From Lepas anatifera (Eukaryota; Arthropoda; Thecostraca; Lepadidae), in contig JAOTON010002231.1 in assembly GCA_034440635.1 (NCBI GenBank), positions 496,001 through 560,000 of the forward strand: a stretch of DNA of 64,000 nt. The letters run 5' to 3'. Of the stretch, positions 44,336 to 56,324 are shown piece after piece; within the stretch, counting starts at the first letter, position 1, and each line of letters starts with the position of its first letter. The notes under the pieces are model-generated. The model was not told the DNA's origin. It did not search any database and saw only the letters and a list, made by a program, of their open reading frames with translations. Position numbers and translations under genes: made by a program.

Positions 44336-44489
44336 TATTGTTCTTTTTCATGTCAAAAATTATAAACATTGACAAAAATGATCATTTTCCTCAACATACT
44401 TCTTTACATAATGACACTGCCACAAGCTCTCCGTTTTATTAGATGTGCATCATCACCTTTTAAGGCCACATAATTGTCTTAAACTTAGG

Positions 44490-44944
44490 TTAAAGGGATT
44501 GTGGCACTTTTATAAAGTGATTTTAACTGAGATAGCCAAGTTGTAAAGCATGCCGGAAAACCCGGTTCTCAATGTACCATTTGTCTTGAATCTCAAAATT
44601 TCCGTGGAGAAAAGCTAAAAACCTACCTGAAATGTACCCCCACATGCAACCCAGCTAGGCGGCCACAGTTGTCAGCTGTTGGTGTGGCGACAGCACTGAC
44701 GCCACGGTGAGTAATCAGCCAATTGAAGCCCTTGAAGCCTATTGAATATGGCAGTAGTTGCCAGATATGACGTCACCCACAGGCAGAGGTTTAGTTTTCA
44801 CCCTAGGGCATGTTAAAAATCAAAATATTAAGATCATTGTACAATTTTCAGAGAAATCATGGACATTTTCATGATTTGCGGCTGAAAATACCCATCATAA
44901 CACTACAATTCCTGGATTCGACCAAGGTTCCATGTTCCCTTTAA
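44490..44944. mobile_element. TTAA-flanked MITE, family G
   Basis: TTAAAGGGATTGTGGCAC on the left (TTAA 44490-44493) and GTTCCATGTTCCCTTTAA on the right (TTAA 44941-44944). The short TIR AAGGGA fits a common piggyBac-like MITE end type. It is 455 bases long with no ORF. Confidence 0.7.
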
Positions 44945-45370
44945 GATCAAATAATGACCTTTAAGGTCATGGCTTAGACAAACGTAAACAATAATATTTT
45001 AAGGCCATGTTGCAGATAATTTGAGTCCATTGGGTCATGGTCATTACCATGATAATAAATTCAGGTCTTTATCTAGTTTCGTTCAAAAGTTATAGACACA
45101 AATCTTTTCGAAAACTGTAGCCTTTGGTGATCTCTGGTGACCTCGTTATTGACCTGGCTTCAAAATGGATAACAGCTTGCAGTTTTTTATTTTAAGTGCC
45201 TTCAAATTATATAAAGAAGCTTTATTTACCTCTTCGAGAAGCCGAGTCACACCCTGGTTTTGTCGGCCTCATTTTAGAAGAGCAGAAGCGCCTGATATTG
45301 ATCTAGAAATGACGTAATAACTCGCTGACCTGACCCAACCTGATGCCAATTTTTGGTCGTAAGTTGTCAA
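44945..45370. repeat. Old TGACCT-rich repeat, boundaries unclear
   Basis: ATGACCTTTAAGGTCATGGC (a TGACCTTTAAGGTCA palindrome at about 44954), GGTGACCTCGTTATTGACC and CGCTGACCTGACCC recall the A/B elements, but no end was found. Confidence 0.4.
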
Positions 45371-47199
45371 ATCAATGATCCTAGAGGCCTGCAAAGCAAC
45401 GCACGTCTCATTTGAATCGGCTCAGAATTGTTTGCGTAAAACTGAGTTAATAACCGAGTTAAAATCGGGTTAATGATACCACCTCGCCTTTCAGATGGAG
45501 AGTTTCGCCTCCCTGCCACGCATGTCGATACCAGCCATGGGCCAAGCCCCTCTGCCCCCTTTCTATTCAGACGCTTACACACAAAACCGCCTTATAGGTA
45601 CTATGCTGTAGGATTATGTGATGAGGTCAATAAATTCGATTTTTGGTTGCTATTAATTTTTAGTGGCGTATCTTGTTACTTGGCAAAAATGTAACATTTA
45701 GATTAGTATTTACGGGTAGAACCAATAGGAGAGGTTTTTAACCCTGGGTCATGGCATACGACATTGTGCAGGCTTATCTTTCTCTTTCAAAAGTGGAATG
45801 ATAAAAAATTCCGGTTTTGTCAATGAAGCCTACACTTTTTAAAGCGTTGCATACGAGTAAGGCGGGTGCAGTCATGTGCAGCGTCCTTTAAAAATCGCAC
45901 TGAAAATGGTCATCTTACACTGAGCGCTGGCAAGTGGTGTGGGGGGGTGTTACGTTACGGTCCGTTACTGCTTGCTCAGCCGCCAGACATCCGGCACGCG
46001 GTGCGTCTGAGATATGAGTGTATTGTGTCCGTCTGGCACACAGCGGTCACCGGTCACACCGGTCATAATGCCTAAGGCGCAGAGGGTCTTTGACTGACCA
46101 ATCAGAGTGCAGTGGCGGGTATGGGCATCACATGGCATGGGCGCACTCAGGCTCAGACCACGGCACAGGGGAGGGGGTGTATGTAGCCTGATGTTGACAG
46201 AAAATGCTTGGAATACCCTGCCACTATCACAATAAGAATTTCCACTCAGAAAAATACCAAAAATTCGACGCAGTTATAAGTGTTTCAGAATATTTCTCGA
46301 ATTACTGATAACACATGCAAAGGGTAACACCTGATTCCTAGCTTCGGAAAGACTTCTCAATCAGTTTGGTGAGCAATACAACTGTTTTCCAGTGCTTAAT
46401 AAGCCAGCGTAATTTTTCACTTTAGCTATAAGAAGACAGCTTGTTTCAGTGCTGCAATGTTTTGCTCCAAATATAACCTGAATTTTTCAACAGCCAGGTA
46501 AACTATCGAATACCAAAGCTCAGTCTTAGGGAAGGGTTTTTGCACTACTTCCACAAGAGGGCTGAGTGTATTTGGAAGACAACTTTAGGAATCGTTTTGG
46601 GCCTTTTTGAATACAATTTTTGTTCTCATGAGAGATCCTGATAAGTGCTGCAACATCTAAGCGGGGCCTTCTTGAGGCATGCGAAATGTAATTTGATGCT
46701 CGTAAGGCTTATAGACTTTTCTCATGGCTGACAAATAATGTTAGTGATCCGTTAATATCGAGCCGAGTTCTGAGGTGGAAAGGTTTCAAATCGGTGACCA
46801 ATTTTCATGAGGTTTTGACGAGAAGATTTTTTAAGCAGGGGCCAAAAGTGTGCTGTGGTTACCATTAAATTCAAACCAATACCAGACAAATGTGGCACGC
46901 TTTGCGTTCGTAAGATACCAATGGATACTCCTGGACGTCATGGTGATGTTGAAAAACATTGGGAGTTCAAATAATGGGTAACAATTTCGGTGATTTATTC
47001 CGTCATTGGTCTTGAGGAAGCACGTCGGCTATTTTTTTGTCACTTTGCCCACCTTGGGCTGTCTCCATTTAGAATACCGAGATGGTAGGGTTTTTACCCC
47101 TGTTTTGAAGATTTGAAACAAGTTCTCAGTTGATTTTGAGTGTATGCACTGATCTAAGCGTTGTGAGCAAAACAAGCCAACCGTGAGTGTCCTTCAGCT
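45371..47199. other. Intergenic DNA, no gene assigned
   Basis: Short ORFs only. A GC-rich patch at 45940-46160 has GGTCACCGGTCACACCGGTC (near-palindromic GTCACCGGT words). Confidence 0.4.
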
Positions 47200-47465
47200 G
47201 GTCCTGATATTACTTTATCTTCTCCTCCTGAGGGACAGCCAGTCTGGTTTCGGTGCGCGGACTAAACACGGAGACCTCCTGCCGCCTCGGGGCATGCCAT
47301 GTGGTCCACCGACAGCACCGTGAGGCGTCTGAGCCGGCTGACAAACGACTACATCCACGGCGGGGGCATCTTCTTGTCAGGGTGACACCGACCGCGCCGC
47401 CACCGCCGCGGAGTGCGTGAATAGCGACGTTCGGTATGTCCGGGGAAGACGTATTATTGGAGCGC
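47200..47465. promoter_or_regulatory. GC/CpG-rich island with a 28-codon ORF
   Basis: CCGCGCCGCCACCGCCGCGG and TTGTCAGGGTGACACC lie here. An ATG ORF at 47299-47385 encodes a short peptide containing RRLSRLTNDYIHGGG. It reads like protein but matches nothing I know and has no clear splice sites. Confidence 0.25.
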
Positions 47466-48018
47466 TCTCCAAGAGACTCGCTATCACTGGTGTGTGATTG
47501 TGGTGACGGAAAGGCAGTGAAATTCCAGATAAGCTGTCTTGTGAGAATTATTTTTCATACTGGAGTATCGCTTCCAAATACTTGATAAGTGTGACGAGGA
47601 ATGCGACGTTTCCTTAGAAAAATGTAGGTGCACTTGTTGTGCTAAAACGGTGCTAGACACTTCAACTACCTAAAACTGTTTTTTTCTTGCAAAATATAAC
47701 CGAAATACGACTGGTGTCTTAAATAACTTTTGCAAGAACTTAATATGTCCCAGTCAAACATGATTTACCGCAACATACTAAAGCTGTTTTTTAATGTATG
47801 CTTTTTGGTGAAATATGCCTGGGTCGGAAAATAATTGACCTTTGCTAACTGCCGAGTGATTGAAGACACTTTGGGGAAAGAAGAGAATGGGGTGCAATAA
47901 GGGGAAGAATATAATCGCACTATTAAGTATCATTGCATGTGTATTCAAATTGAACATAATTTATGGTCAGATGAGTTCAAATTTGATGGGAGTTCCAATC
48001 TTGAGAGTACGTTCCGAG
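47466..48018. other. AT-rich spacer
   Basis: Nothing recognised. Confidence 0.45.
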
Positions 48019-48179
48019 CAGTGGCGGATCCAGGACCTCATTTAGGGAGGGTGGGGGGGGGGCAGGGGACTCGAGCCTCCCCCGCCATTGCCTCGGATCA
48101 GCCTCCGCCTAAGCATTATCAGTAGGTACTCGTACGTTTAGGGGTCTAGAGGCCCCTAATCCCTCTATATCCGCCACTG
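48019..48179. mobile_element. hAT-like MITE, 161 bases
   Basis: The ends CAGTGGCGGAT and ATCCGCCACTG are inverted repeats. The flanks GTTCCGAG (48011-48018) and GTTCCAAG (48180-48187) form an 8-base duplication with one mismatch. The interior is G-run rich. Confidence 0.88.
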
Positions 48180-48539
48180 GTTCCAAGTATTCTTAATTTT
48201 TAAGTATGAGCGTTTTGCTAGCAAACACTTTTATCCGAGATCACTGTCTGGCATTCGGATAGATGGTTGTAACCAATGTCCAAATATCAATAGCACCGGG
48301 TGGTCTACACCACTAAGTGGTGTTTCATCCTTCCAACTGTGGAACCTATGACGTTCACCAGTTCACATTTATCTTAACAAAAAACTCGCTGGCCTTTTCC
48401 CACTTGTTCTTTATATTACTACCCGTAATAGCTTAAGTCATGAGGGTGTCACCTAACAGTTAGATATGCTTCCTTTGTTTTTAATTTGTATGTTTGTACA
48501 AATTCAAAATATTTGCCAATGGACATAAATTGAATTCAT

Positions 48540-48740
48540 TCCATGCAGCATCCATAGGCGCTCGTCGCTTGCTGACCGCCAGCGCGTCCGTCCGACGGCC
48601 GGCTTCTTGATTGGCCCGCGGTACAGCCACAGGCCGCGCCCGATTGGCTGAGAACAATGGTGGCTAGTTAGTGAGCACGCTCGTCGGCGCTCGGCCCCGG
48701 GCTGAGGCAAGGTGAGACTCTCTGAAGGCGCCGCACATTG
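48540..48740. promoter_or_regulatory. CpG-rich island with two inverted CCAAT boxes
   Basis: CTTGATTGGCCCGCGG and GCCCGATTGGCTGAGAAC lie 40 bases apart among CpGs, followed by GTGGCTAGTTAGTGAGC. The layout recalls the island at 16140 (GATTGGTGAACGC ... GGTTAGTGGGCG). Promoter-like; no exon identified. Confidence 0.38.
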
Positions 48741-49049
48741 GTGCAACCTGACAGATACACAGATCTGAAAATGCCCTCCTGCGCGACAAAATACTGGAGG
48801 CTATGTACAAAAAGCCTAAAACAGAGCGAGCAGATGGCTTGATTCCCTCTTAACCTATCTATGGTTAATCTGATATATTTTTAATTCATTTATTTGATCT
48901 CATTTATATATCGTTTGGTTTGATTCATCTATCTTAAATAAATGAATAAACAAGTATATCCTCTTATCAAAAGACCCTTAGCGACACGCCTTCCATTCAC
49001 GTGCACTTACAGAAAAGTATTATTATATTAAAGATTGTGTGATTCGCAG

Positions 49050-49320
49050 GAAGCGGCACCATCCCACCAGAACCACGGTCCTCGCCTTCAGACAATAGCG
49101 CGCCGAAGGCCGATCCAGCCGTACTTCCGCGACGTTGGCGCATTCTGCGCGCCACGTCTGCCGCGTTAACGACCAATGCGCCGGTTTTGTCTCGTGCTGC
49201 CGCTGCGCCACGGGTCTGTCGCGCGTCGATCGATAACGATCCAGTTACAAACAATTACACCCAATTACAATTAGCGGGGCAGCGGTGGGCGTGCTGGGCA
49301 CGCAGAAGGGGAGGGCTGGT
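49050..49320. promoter_or_regulatory. CpG-rich island with homeodomain-type motifs
   Basis: CGCGTCGATCGATAACGATC is followed by ACAAACAATTACACCC and CAATTACAATTAGCGG (49247-49276). That is three ATTA/TAAT cores in 30 bases beside CpG-rich DNA. A homeodomain-bound regulatory element is possible. Confidence 0.35.
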
Positions 49321-49731
49321 GTGGGAAGGGGTTGAGGTTTTCTGTCATGGGTGGATCGGGTGGTGACAGCCGAGGCCTCTCGGGAATGACACAGGATGCC
49401 CCACCCACTGTGTTTTACGAAGTTAGAGAAGCGAGTACGGGAAGGGCCGCGGACTCTGACAGCTGGCAAGTGGGTAAAAATAGCCATGCATTATGAACGC
49501 CACAAAAAGAAACAATGCTGGTGGTCCGATGAGTAACAGATGTGTTTTGTTCGCATCAGGCGGGTATTTAGCGAGGAGGTAGCCAAGGAGGGGCCAATGA
49601 AGTAATTCTCGCCCGCTGCCTGAGCGAGACAGCTTACGAAATATCTGTGCCGATTGTCCAGAAGTGATAACTAATAATCCCTAAAAATGTCAATTCCGCT
49701 ACATATGTAACGTCATTGTTATCGTATATGA

Positions 49732-49734
<3 letters not shown>

Positions 49735-49802
<68 letters not shown>
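49735..49802 (+). repeat. TA microsatellite
   Basis: About 33 uninterrupted TA units. Confidence 0.98.
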
Positions 49803-49806
<4 letters not shown>

Positions 49807-50504
49807 TCCATGCGGACAGCACGAGTTACACCTATGTATAGCTTGCTATGCTTTATCAAGCAATATGCACATTAAAATGGAGGTGTATCCTCAGAACAAC
49901 GAACCAAGATGACAAATTAAACTTCTTACGAAGTTTTGTTTTCTACGTTTAAACAACCTACATTACAGCTGTTTCTATGACGCTTTCCACGAAAATAGCT
50001 TACATAAGAAATTTCATTCAAGGAAAAGATGGAATGCTATCGAGCGAGACTTCAATAATAAACTCATGGTTTGTTATCCTGTGCCTGAATGCAATGCGTA
50101 AGTGAAACCTGTTTTTCATCTAACTCCTCCTGTTTTATTTCATGTTTTACTATTTCTCACAATCTCATCGGATTTTGACTGTAGCTCAATTCCTTCAGCC
50201 GAGGTTTCTCTCTCTTTGCATTAGTGTTACATTTAGACATAAATTTTGTTTGGTTGTTCTCTTAGTTTTGTTTTCTTTTAACTGTTTCATGGTCATATAG
50301 CATAACACATTTCATCGACTGCTGTGTTGCTGTTTTGCGTGCTTTGATAAGGTTTGAATAACCGTTGTATTCAAGTTCTATTCATAGCCTAAATATTAAA
50401 AAAAACGTGGAAAACAGAATGGCTGCAGAACGAATCTTTATGGCAACAGTCCCAATAATAGGCTCCTGAAAATAATCACAGTGAAAGCATTTGCTGCAAG
50501 AAGG
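49803..50504. other. AT-rich spacer
   Basis: No gene or repeat recognised. Confidence 0.5.
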
Positions 50505-51532
50505 TTAACCCTCGCCACACCGGGGGCCATCGATGTCCCCCCCTAAGGTTTTTCCGGGATAGCAGAAAAACGACGAGGCGCAGCACCGCGGTTGAGGGCT
50601 CTACCTCTCACTGCATCATTTTTCCATCATCCCTGAAATTTTTTTACCCCGGGTCACCCAAAGGTCAGGTCACCAGATGAGGTCAACCAAGGTCACCTCA
50701 CTTCAACTTTAGAGCTCTGTAAGAGCTACATTTCGAAGTCGATCGATTTGAAACTTCCTACACTTCATGACCCCTCCAAGGTCTACAAGGTGTATCTCCG
50801 GGATTTTTTCGATTTCGTGCCCTGAGGTCTCGCCTCTCCCATTGGAAAAGCATGGGGAAAACCTGTTTCATTGATATAAAAGCCACAAAAATGATTGCAA
50901 ATACTCAGACTGCTCAGAACAGCGTTTTTTGGACACCCTTTCACAGATCCCAGGGGTCATATTAACCCTTTGACTTTTCCAAGGTCATCCAAGGTCACCA
51001 GAGGTCAAAAACAGTATTTTGACAATACTTTTGACCTAATTAAGCTAGAGCGGTGAAACAAACACCATCGTGTTTGTATTGTCCCTGGCTTTCATTTGAT
51101 ATACAGCAAGGTCACTTTTTGACCTTTCGTGACCTCAGGTCATATTAGGTCACGAGGTGACCTCTGGAGGTCAAACCACTGGCGGGAGGTCTTTACGTGC
51201 CACATAGCGGAAAAAGTACTGGCAAATTTCTATCAAACATGAACTTTACCAGGCCTCAATAGCTCTAATGACATAAGAGTTATGACCAGTTTGCTTAACC
51301 ATTGCATATTTGACTGAAAATAGCCGATCTTGACCTAATTTGACCTCTGGAGGTCAAACCATTGACCTGAGCACTAAAACATGCCAAGTAATTTCTTACT
51401 GAATTCACGCGAGCTTTCTATTGCACTTTGCAGATTTGCGCTAACGCCCATATATTCGGAGTTAGAGGGGGGCCATCGATGGCCCCCGGTGGGGCGAAGG
51501 TGGCGCCGGACCCCCGGTGTGGCGCGGGTTAA
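50505..51532 (+). mobile_element. TTAA-flanked MITE, family B, best full copy
   Basis: TTAA at 50505-50508 and 51529-51532. The left end is TTAACCCTCGCCACACCGGG then CCATCGATG and GGTTTTTCCGGGATAGCAG, AAAAACGACGAGG. The right end has GGGGGCCATCGATGGCCCCC, GGGGCGAAGGTGGCGCCGG and GGCGCGGGTTAA. The interior is packed with AGGTCA/TGACCT (AACCAAGGTCACCTCACTTC; AGGTCACGAGGTGACCTC). No ORF. The terminal TTAA is shared with the next element. Confidence 0.93.
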
Positions 51533-52381
51533 CACGCGCATTGACGAGGGGGCGGGTACCGGCCTCCCCCTCGGGTTCTTCGGAGATAGCAGAAAAAAGG
51601 TGGCGCGTAGTGCCGCCGTACTTGGCATACCTTTTCCCTCGTCATTTTTACAACTTCTGTGAAAATCTTAAGGTTAAGTCATTTCAGGTCACGTCACCAG
51701 TACAGGTCAAGTGACTTGACCTAAAAAATTTAAGATATCATAAATCGGAGCAGGGTGAACTTATCCGATTGAAACTCATATCATATAATGGGCCCACCAA
51801 GTTCTCTAAAACATGTTCCGGTGTTTTTTATATCGATGACGTAAGGTCAGGTACGAGGCATGACCTCTCCATTGGAAATACATGGGAAAAATGCTCTTTT
51901 ACTAAATAACTCAGTAAACGATGGTGATAGAGCGTTTATGTTAGCTGCATTAGACTTGCCTCGGCTTTGCAGTTCTAATGATATGCATTTTATTTAATTT
52001 GACCCTGGCCTGACCTCAGGTCAGGTCAAATTCTTGATTTGACCTAGAAAGGTCAAATTACATATAATTCGATTCGGCTTGCTGCAAGGATTCATATAGT
52101 TCAAGTCGTTCTGCTCTGTCTTTACTTGTTCAGATGAAATGGGCGAAAAACTTAATTTACATGTTATCCCTATAACGGCATGTTTTGACCTCTCGTAACC
52201 TTAAATACGACCTGACAAAAAATATTTCGAATATCTTCGATGGAGAAGTAGATGGGCTACCCAACGCCGCTTACTGTTTTTCTCTACCTATCGTGTTCTT
52301 GAGATCTTAGAGGGGTGGGGGCGGGTACCGCCCTCCTGTCAAAGCGAAGGTGGCTCAGACCCCCGTCAATGCGCGTGTTAA
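51529..52381 (-). mobile_element. TTAA-flanked MITE, family A copy 4, reverse
   Basis: TTAA at 51529-51532 (shared with B) and 52378-52381. Left: TTAACACGCGCATTGACGAG. Right: CCCCCGTCAATGCGCGTGTTAA, with GCGAAGGTGGCTCAGACCCC inside. It is the reverse complement of the copies at 1017, 7969 and 25372. Confidence 0.93.
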
Positions 52382-53158
52382 CCCGTCCCTGGCACAGGTC
52401 TGAGCTGTAGTGTACCAGCTGCAAGGTATTCTTGCCTCTAGACTTTTTGACTCAAGGACTGTGCAACTGATTCTCTCCATCTATAGTGTGATCGTTAGCC
52501 CCATCCAGGGCAACCTCAAAAATACAGTCTTTAAATATTTTAAAATATTGGTGAGCTCATGGTACAAGTAAATATTTGTAAACTTTTATATCTTCCGATT
52601 AGCATACCCTGTTCAAATACTTGAGGCTTAATTCCACTTATGATGGCCTGAGATCGGAGCCAATTGACTCTCAAATTATTTTCTTTGTTTTTTTATGAAC
52701 TATTAACATACATTTTGTCATAACATGAACATGAATGCGGACTTCATGGAAAAACTAATCATAATATCTGCCAATGAGAGTGAAACTCATTAAATTGGGT
52801 CAAAATAGGATTTACAAAGAGAACAAGACCCAATATAACTATATAATGCTAAAATAATGTCGTACAGACTTTATTACTTTTTTACTCAATTACGGTAAAT
52901 TTGACATTATAAGTTTCGAATAGTTTTAGCCAAAAATAACAGATTTCCCCTCGGATATGTTGTTGTTACCGCTGATTTAAGACCTGAACAGCTAAAAAAA
53001 CAGAATCGAGTTTTTAATATTTAAGAATAACGCCATAATATAGAAAACACCGTTGGCAACCTCAAATATCATACATTTTGACTGCAGATATTTGCACCAT
53101 TCCGTCCGGATTTAGACGCCCACTGCAGACCCTATTTACCTATATTCTTCATGCACCA
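52382..53158. other. AT-rich spacer
   Basis: Nothing recognised. Confidence 0.5.
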
Positions 53159-53650
53159 ATTTAGCACGCGCACTGGGGGCGGCCTCGGAGACCCCAATTA
53201 TTTTTCCAAGATTGCCGGAGAATCACTCGTAGCCGAAAAACGACACTCGGCGAAAAGAATGGTCTGCCAATGAGTGCATTATGTACGCTCATAGTATCCC
53301 GTAATATAATTTTGAATGGTTTCCTGCTAGCGTTTGGATAACCCAAGACATAATTCAAATAACAGAATATTATTATCATGTCATTAGTATTATAAGAACT
53401 TCATGTAATATACACAACAGTAGTTTTTTTAGTATCTGTAGGAATTTGCATGATGGTCGGAAAAGGGGGGCAGGGGCCTGGCACCCACTTTTTCGCCAAT
53501 AATTTTCTGATATCAGTCGAAATGGGAGAAAAACGGACATTTTTATATCCAGCCGCTGCGGAAGGCAACGAGGAGCCCAAGTTTGAATAGTTTTTAATCA
53601 TAACGTGAAAATTTTGTTGTTAGCATTAGGCCGAAAGTTGACTGAACCCT

Positions 53651-53678
53651 CACTTTTTTGCCGGTGGCGACACTTATG
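53651..53678 (+). repeat. Short dispersed repeat F
   Basis: A 28-base block ending TTGCCGGTGGCGACACTTATG, identical to 36041-36068. Confidence 0.85.
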
Positions 53679-54689
53679 GGTATTTGCAATATAAAACAGC
53701 GCCTTTAGATAGGTATGTAGGCATCATCACTATTTGAAAACATATTGAACTGTGGGATAGAAAAACAAATATTGTGACGTCATATTATTGGGGCTGCTAA
53801 CACAGCTTTGCCAAATATTTCCAGACGGCACAAAATCACCCGCATGCCTCAATTATGCAAGCGAGCAGTGAAAAGTGCCATGTACGAGTTTTTTCGGTGT
53901 TTATGACATCACTTAATTAGTATTTTCATGAAATGACATCATCAAAGACATTGAAGAGTAGTTTTGATAGGGCTTCATGGCGGGAATTGACAATTGAACG
54001 TCTCGTATGGGGAAGGGACGAAAATAGAAAGTTGAATTCGTAAATGAGAGATACCTATTATGCGAAAATATATTTGTGTCGTCCCTCTATGCATGTAGGA
54101 AGAATATGGTTCCTGAGAACACATTTTGAGGATATGTTGTTGGCTGCTGATTCCGATGACGTTGTTTGTTTTTCCTAATCTGCCCAATAAATGTGTCCAA
54201 ATGAAGGACTTATACGAAAAAGATGCATTCTTGGAAAACAAGTTACAAATGCACTTTGCACTAAGTATTGCTGATTTCACAAAAATATACAATGGATGTA
54301 GAAGTGAATTACGCAATATTTCTGTAGGTATATAAATAATATGAAAATGCGACTCTGTTGCTCAAGAATAAAGACAAAGTTGAAAAGTGCATTTTTCAAA
54401 ACTTCAACTTTATGACGTCCTATATGACGTGATGAGATAAACGATTTTTGTTTGGTTGCATTCAAGGTACGAAGAAATCATGTCTTGACATCTACTGTAT
54501 GTTTCATTTCTGTACCTAAAATACTAATGAGGTATGTTTAAAAGCGGGAAAGGGACTAAAGAAGCCCCCTGTGCCAGGAGCGGCTCAGCCTTTACCAGCC
54601 AATATTGTCTATGACCAGTTAAAAAGTTAACAGTAAACTTCATTTCATGTCCTCCATCCCTCTTTCTGGGCACCTTTATTCTTAGGAAT

Positions 54690-55000
54690 ATCGGGCAAGC
54701 GAAGAGATGCAGGGTGGACTGGGCGTGGGCGGCACTTCAGGGGCGGCGCGCCAAAGTGGCGCGCGCTTTTGTGGCGGGGCGGCTGCGGTGATTCGGCGCG
54801 CCACCGCCGGAGATTATATCGCAAAGCGTCGGAACTGATGAGAAGCGGCCCATCTAGCCAGTTTCCCCACCTGGTGAGCCCCGCCATGGCCGCGTGCACA
54901 CTAAAGGGGACCAGAGGTTCCTGGCATGGGAAAGTCTGTGAGCAGCGCTCTCCGCATGGGGCCGCCAACAAATCCGAATTGTTAGAGGTGGCATTGCCAT
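54690..55000. promoter_or_regulatory. GC/CpG-rich island with GGCGCGCC motifs
   Basis: GGCGGCGCGCCAAAGTGGCG, GATTCGGCGCGCCACCG and an E2F-like GGCGCGCCAAAG. The ORFs of 85 and 123 codons show no domain. Confidence 0.3.
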
Positions 55001-55768
55001 CTTGGCTAGACTTCACAGCCTCGTGACAGGTATTTGTGAGAATGCAGAAAAAGCAATGAAAATAGGAATAATCAAAGGAGAACAGCGGGTGAAGGTTAAC
55101 CCGGCACCACCTGAGCTATTTTCATACCCACCAACGCATGTGGTGGTGGGGGGAGGTCGATCGAAACCTCCTCTCCTGCTTACGAGCTTGGAAACCAGCG
55201 ATGATGCAAACAACATTGGAACCGCACTGAAAGTGCCCTGCTTTTGTAAAATTGAGTAAAGTTTGAAGCAAATACATTGAGCTGTGACGTCACAGGGGAT
55301 CAGAATTTCTCAATTCTAGGCTGACTCAGGAAGTCTTTTATTACTAGGAAATCATTTGACCTAGAAAGAAGTCAAATGCATCCAAGCTACTACAAAGATT
55401 TGAGTGATAGGATAATTACAATGTCAGATAAAATAAGGTATTCTCAAAGTCATGTTGAATATCATTGAATTTCTTAGCTCATACTCTTAACTATGATATA
55501 CAATGTGCTGTTCTATCTTGCTTGACTTCAAAATTATAGAAAAAAACTAGATGAAAAGTGGACTTTAGTGACCTACGATTCCCGCCATTAGACTGACACA
55601 AAATGGCATCAACTGAAATGAAATAGTCACAATCTCGTCCACATTCGTCTCGCAAACTCGAACAATGCAATACTGGAGCTAGATGCTGCTTTATTCCTTG
55701 GTCATTTGCTGACAAATAAAAGGGTTAAATCACCTTATCCCAGTGAAAGCACCTTCTCCGGGGCGAAC

Positions 55769-55815
55769 CAGTGGCGGATACAGAGGGGGATGACATTTTC
55801 CCCCCCTCCCCCCAA
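55769..55815. mobile_element. hAT-like MITE end, solo
   Basis: CAGTGGCGGATACAGAGGGG matches the left end at 48019; no matching right end was found nearby. Confidence 0.5.
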
Positions 55816-56324
55816 CTGACGAAGCTCCCTTTTGCCACGACTCCCTTTTAGTTTATAAGAAAAATTTTGGAGATTTAACTCTCATCGTCAAACGGAACCT
55901 GTCAACGTCCGTGTTAACATTGGGTCTCGGATTTAAAAGCCTATAAGTAAACAAATGTGCATCAGATAAAAACAAAATCCACCAATCGACGCGCCGTTCC
56001 ATTCACTCAAATGTGGCCGAGTGTAGCTCTCCAAATACGAGTATAGTTAGACACGAGTGGTTCTTCAGTCACCTTGGAAAATAGGTGTGGATGTCCCCTG
56101 TCCCCTTCCAGTGCGCGTGTTAAAGAGGACCCAGCCGATCAGCCAGGGCCTTGACGGCTATAGTTGGCCCTGCGAGTCGCACTGGGCCCTACTGCCCAAA
56201 TACTCCTGCTGATTCTAGTGGCTTTATTGGTTAAAGAGGTTCCAACTGAAGAGAGCTGCTAACAGGGGGCCTGGGGCTCCAGTCGTTTAACCCTATTTCC
56301 AACGGGCTCCCGGCTACCTCAACA

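Larger units (their letters stand above)
53159..56123. mobile_element. Possible 3-kb element, family C (two inverted ends)
   Basis: The left end TTTAGCACGCGCACTGGGGG (53159) and right end CCAGTGCGCGTGTTAA (56108-56123) are inverted repeats. Further matches inside are TATTTTTCCAAG/TATTTTCCAAGG, GAATCACTCGT/GAACCACTCGT and ACACTCGGC. The TIR resembles family A (CACGCGCAYTG). The left TTTA is a one-base variant of TTAA. The interior has no transposase and includes a GC island, so it could also be two solo ends. Confidence 0.45.
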
